DNA of 61,776 nucleotides, taken from NCBI GenBank assembly GCA_913056315.1, contig CAJXMZ010000002.1, positions 1 to 61,776 on the forward strand. Direction: 5' to 3'. The notes under the pieces are model-generated. The model ran no database searches. It was given only the letters and a program-made list of their open reading frames with translations, and was not told where the DNA came from. Each line of letters opens with the position of its first letter. The first letter of the stretch is position 1. Below, one piece after another: positions 59,348-61,776 of this stretch. The stretch is from an uncultured Ectothiorhodospiraceae bacterium. GTDB lineage: Bacteria; Pseudomonadota; Gammaproteobacteria; Nitrococcales; Nitrococcaceae. The position numbers and the translations under genes were made by a program.

Positions 59348-59845
59348 ATGAGCAGGCTGGATGCGCGTCGTCAGCGGTTGTTAGCCGCCATGGGTATTAC
59401 CGCCTGGCAACCGCGCGTGAGTGAGCAAGAACGCGCAGCCAGCGCGCTGATGATTGTTGCGGGCGCGCCGCCGGTTGAGACCGGCCCCGTGGGTGAATTA
59501 CTCAACAACATGCGGCTGGCTTTGGGTGCCCAGCATCAACAGCACGTTGTGCTCAGCGCGGCGGAGTCGGATACAGCGCAAGAAAAAACCCGCCTAGCGC
59601 AAGAAATTAAGCGAATCCAGCCAGCCATGGTCTTGGCATTAGGCCAATCGGCCGCGCAAATACTCACCGGTAACAACTTAGATGAGCTTGAGGCTTTGCG
59701 CGGACGCTGGCATGCGTTCGATGCAACCGCTACCCCGGTTTATGTGAGCTTTCACCCAGCTGACTTACTGGCTGATCCGCGGGTTAAGGCTAAAGCCTGG
59801 GAGGACCTGCTCGCCGTGCAAAGCGCACTGCCGGAGGCGGCGTGA
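59348..59845 (+). CDS. HolD-like (DNA polymerase III psi) protein with uracil-glycosylase-like fold
   Basis: 165 residues. The N-terminal segment RRQRLLAAMGITAWQPR (7-23) closely resembles the conserved clamp-loader-binding segment of E. coli HolD (LQQLGITQWSLRRP). The rest (MIVAGAPPVETGPVGELLNNM at 35-55, VLALGQSAAQIL, FHPADLL at 135-141) has the layout of a degenerate family-4 uracil-DNA glycosylase without the cluster cysteines. It sits directly upstream of rimI, exactly as holD does in E. coli, and overlaps it by 4 nt. A psi-type clamp-loader subunit is the best reading; enzyme activity is doubtful. Confidence 0.72.
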   Translation: MSRLDARRQRLLAAMGITAWQPRVSEQERAASALMIVAGAPPVETGPVGELLNNMRLALGAQHQQHVVLSAAESDTAQEKTRLAQEIKRIQPAMVLALGQSAAQILTGNNLDELEALRGRWHAFDATATPVYVSFHPADLLADPRVKAKAWEDLLAVQSALPEAA

Positions 59846-60333
59846 CGGCAGGCTCGGGCGATTATCTACCGGTCATTCGACCCATGCGACCCGGCGATAT
59901 TGAGTCGGTGTTCGCGGTTGAAACCAGCGCCTATGATTACCCTTGGACGCTGACCATCTTTCGTGACTGCCTGCGCATGGGCTATGAATGCTGGGTGCAG
60001 TTAGCCACCGATAAAATTGTTGGTCACTTTGTTCTAGCAATGGGCCCAGGCGAGGCGCATGTGCTCAACCTTGCGGTCCATCCGCAGTGGAATAATCGCG
60101 GCCTAGGCCGGGCGTTGTTGCGTCGCGCCTTAGATCAAGCGGAGCGGCTGGGAGCTGAATCGGTGTATTTAGAGGTTAGACCAAGCAACACACCGGCGGT
60201 GCACCTGTATCGCAGCCAGGGGTTTCGACGCGTGGGTCGACGGCGTGATTACTATCCCACGATTGATGGCCGCGAGGATGCGTTTGTCATGCGTTATGAC
60301 CTGCGCGAGGTGGCGCCGGCAGGGCGGCAATGA
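59842..60333 (+). CDS. rimI: Ribosomal protein S18-alanine N-acetyltransferase RimI
   Basis: A 163-residue GNAT enzyme acetylating the N-terminus of ribosomal protein S18. It starts with IRPMRPGDIESVFAVETSAYDYPWTLTIFRDCL, read in parts; the acetyl-CoA loop is VHPQWNNRGLGRALLRRAL, followed by LEVRPSNTPAVHLYRSQGF. The GTG start overlaps the upstream stop, with GGAGGCG as ribosome binding site. The stop overlaps the next gene (ATGA). Confidence 0.94.
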   Translation: MTAGSGDYLPVIRPMRPGDIESVFAVETSAYDYPWTLTIFRDCLRMGYECWVQLATDKIVGHFVLAMGPGEAHVLNLAVHPQWNNRGLGRALLRRALDQAERLGAESVYLEVRPSNTPAVHLYRSQGFRRVGRRRDYYPTIDGREDAFVMRYDLREVAPAGRQ

Positions 60334-61607
60334 GCACCCAGCACTCACGCCGGCAGATCTGGGCGTGGGCATTCTACGATTGGGCTAACTCGGGCTTTGC
60401 CACGGTCGTGCTGGCCGGGTTTTTTCCGCTGGTCTTTCAAGACTATTGGAGTGCGGCGGTTGAACCGGCGCAGGCGAATCTTCGGCTTGGGTTGGGTAAT
60501 GGCGCCGCATCGCTTTGTATTGTTTTGCTGGCCCCGCTTATCGGGGCAATGGCCGATCGAACGGGCACAAAAAAACGCGCGCTGCTGGCTTTTGCCTTGC
60601 TCGGCGCATTGTTAACGGCAGGCTTTGCGCTCGTGCCGCAAGGGCAGTGGCTTTGGGCGTTGGGCCTATTTGTGTTGGCCACGCTGGGCTTTATGGCCGC
60701 TAACTTATTTTATGACGCCCTGCTGATCAGCGTTGCTCCGCGGCAACGCTGGCATGCGGTGTCCGGGCTAGGCTTTGCGCTGGGTTACTTGGGCGGCGGC
60801 CTGCTCTACTTAGGCTGTGTGGTGGCGGTGCTGCGGCCTGAGTGGCTGGGATTTGCTGGTGCGATTCATGCCGCATTAGCTGCGTTTGTCGCCACCGGTG
60901 TGTGGTGGGCGGTGTTTAGCCTGCCCTTGGCAGTGAGTGTGTCCGAGCCACCCGCATTGCAGGCCAATCGTGCAGCGCTGGCCGGTGGGCTGCAACAAGT
61001 TTGGCAAACGCTCACGCATTTGCGCGCAAACCGCCCGGTGTGGATGTTTTTAATTGCTTACTGGCTCTACATTGACGCCCTAGGGACAACCATTCGAATG
61101 GCTGTGGCCTATGGCCGTAGCCTAGGCTTTGCCCAAGCCGATTTGATTGTCGCGCTATTAATCACCCAGTTTGTTGGCTTTCCTGCGGCATTGCTCATGG
61201 GTTGGCTGGGTCAGCGGATTGGTCCACGCCGGGGCATTTTGCTGGGCATTGGGGTGTATATCGTGATTTGTGTGTGGGCGGCGTTTATTCAAGCACCGTG
61301 GGAGTTCTATGCCATCGCGGCGTTGGTTGGCTTAGTCCAAGGGGGCGTGCAGGCGCTTAGCCGCTCACTGTATGCGGGGTTGATACCGCCGGCGCGTGCG
61401 GGTGAGTTTTTTGGTTTTTATAATTTATTAGGTAAATTCGCCGCACTCATCGGGCCGCCATTGTTTGGGCTGTTCGGCGTGTGGTTCGGGGATGTGCGCT
61501 ATTCGATGTTGGCGCTTATTCTATTATTTATTGCCGGGGCGTTGATGCTGACCCGGGTCGACTTACAGGAAGCCAACAATGACGCAGGCGCAGCGCCAAA
61601 CCGATGA
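60330..61607 (+). CDS. MFS transporter, Atg22/UMF1-like
   Basis: A 425-residue membrane protein with about twelve helices. The N-terminus WAWAFYDWANSGFATVVL is characteristic of the Atg22/UMF1 branch of the major facilitator superfamily, whose eukaryotic members export amino acids from the vacuole. DRTGTKKRALL is the loop 2-3 motif. The bacterial substrate is unknown. It overlaps rimI by 4 nt and the DUF2970 gene by 29 nt. Confidence 0.87.
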   Translation: MSTQHSRRQIWAWAFYDWANSGFATVVLAGFFPLVFQDYWSAAVEPAQANLRLGLGNGAASLCIVLLAPLIGAMADRTGTKKRALLAFALLGALLTAGFALVPQGQWLWALGLFVLATLGFMAANLFYDALLISVAPRQRWHAVSGLGFALGYLGGGLLYLGCVVAVLRPEWLGFAGAIHAALAAFVATGVWWAVFSLPLAVSVSEPPALQANRAALAGGLQQVWQTLTHLRANRPVWMFLIAYWLYIDALGTTIRMAVAYGRSLGFAQADLIVALLITQFVGFPAALLMGWLGQRIGPRRGILLGIGVYIVICVWAAFIQAPWEFYAIAALVGLVQGGVQALSRSLYAGLIPPARAGEFFGFYNLLGKFAALIGPPLFGLFGVWFGDVRYSMLALILLFIAGALMLTRVDLQEANNDAGAAPNR

Positions 61608-61776
61608 TCAGCAACCACTCACGCTGTGGCAGGTGGTCAAAAGCACGCTGGCCGCAGCGCTTGGCGTGCAAACTGAAGAGGCAAGACAGCGTGACTTTAG
61701 TCGCGGTAGCCCAGCGGTGTTTATTATTGCTGGGCTGACCTTTACCGCGATTTTTGTCGTGGTGCTGGGGGTTATC
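61579..61776 (+). CDS. DUF2970 family small membrane protein, cut by the window end
   Basis: 66 codons are visible and the frame is open at the window edge. The sequence LTLWQVVKSTLAAALGVQ followed by RDFSRGSPAVFIIAGLTFTA matches DUF2970, short proteins with an amphipathic N-terminus and one C-terminal membrane helix. The family has no known function. AGGA precedes the ATG, inside the end of the MFS gene. The protein is probably only a few residues longer than shown. Confidence 0.8.
   Translation, partial: MTQAQRQTDDQQPLTLWQVVKSTLAAALGVQTEEARQRDFSRGSPAVFIIAGLTFTAIFVVVLGVI

Overview
The window is a dense, moderately GC-rich (mid to high 50s percent by eye) stretch of chromosome from a free-living gammaproteobacterium. 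Supporting this are the gene orders nrdR-ribD-ribE-ribBX-ribH-nusB-thiL, pyrC-rnt next to grxD and argG, metG-rsxB-nth, purM-purN, holD-rimI and ilvH-ilvC-pssA-leuA, plus Hda, RhlB, DUF2058, DUF2066, DUF2069 and DUF3108 proteins. The mix looks like the Oceanospirillales/Pseudomonadales or Ectothiorhodospiraceae side of the class; I cannot place it further. I recognise no rRNA or tRNA gene, insertion sequence, phage gene or CRISPR array. No gene-free gap exceeds about 190 bp.

Layout. 1-5.7 kb: start of an ABC-type ATPase gene, a SlyD-like FKBP prolyl isomerase, an EamA exporter with oligopeptidase B, and a minus-strand group of SHOCT lipoprotein, second EamA exporter and DUF2058 protein. 5.8-10 kb: Mn-type superoxide dismutase, then a minus-strand surface-glycan pair (a sulfotransferase-glycosyltransferase fusion and a DUF2334 deacetylase) and an IalB-like secreted protein. 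10-19 kb: one-carbon metabolism and translation (metH, purU, ettA, glyA) with an M48 metalloprotease lipoprotein. 19-24.4 kb: the riboflavin/NusB/ThiL operon. 24.4-33 kb: sufT and a catabolic block (class III aminotransferase, MFS carrier, semialdehyde dehydrogenase, 2-hydroxyacid dehydrogenase, class I aminotransferase, GNAT-nitrilase fusion). 33-37.8 kb: rhlB, grxD, rnt, pyrC, argG. 37.9-41.7 kb: a four-gene Mn/Zn-type ABC importer behind a perfect palindrome; one permease carries an extra C-terminal winged-helix-like domain. 41.6-45.9 kb: nth, rsxB, metG, shikimate-kinase-like gene, dcd. 45.9-51.2 kb: DUF3108, purN, purM, DUF2066, hda, DUF2069, wrbA. 51.3-55.2 kb: two small cytochromes c, an epimerase-like protein, trmH, proS. 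55.4-61.8 kb: branched-chain amino acid and phospholipid synthesis (ilvH, ilvC, pssA, leuA), a HolD-like protein, rimI, an Atg22-type MFS protein and a DUF2970 protein cut by the window end.

Genes are packed tightly. Co-directional genes are often joined by 1-4 nt stop/start overlaps, and 10 of 12 convergent gene pairs overlap at their 3' ends by 4-49 bp, which leaves no room for ordinary intrinsic terminators between them. The most unusual items are the sulfotransferase-GT4 fusion paired with a deacetylase, the metal permease with a fused winged-helix domain plus upstream palindrome, the HolD-like protein that looks like a uracil-DNA-glycosylase relative, the ilvH gene without an adjacent large-subunit gene, and a methionyl-tRNA synthetase lacking the usual C-terminal tRNA-binding domain.
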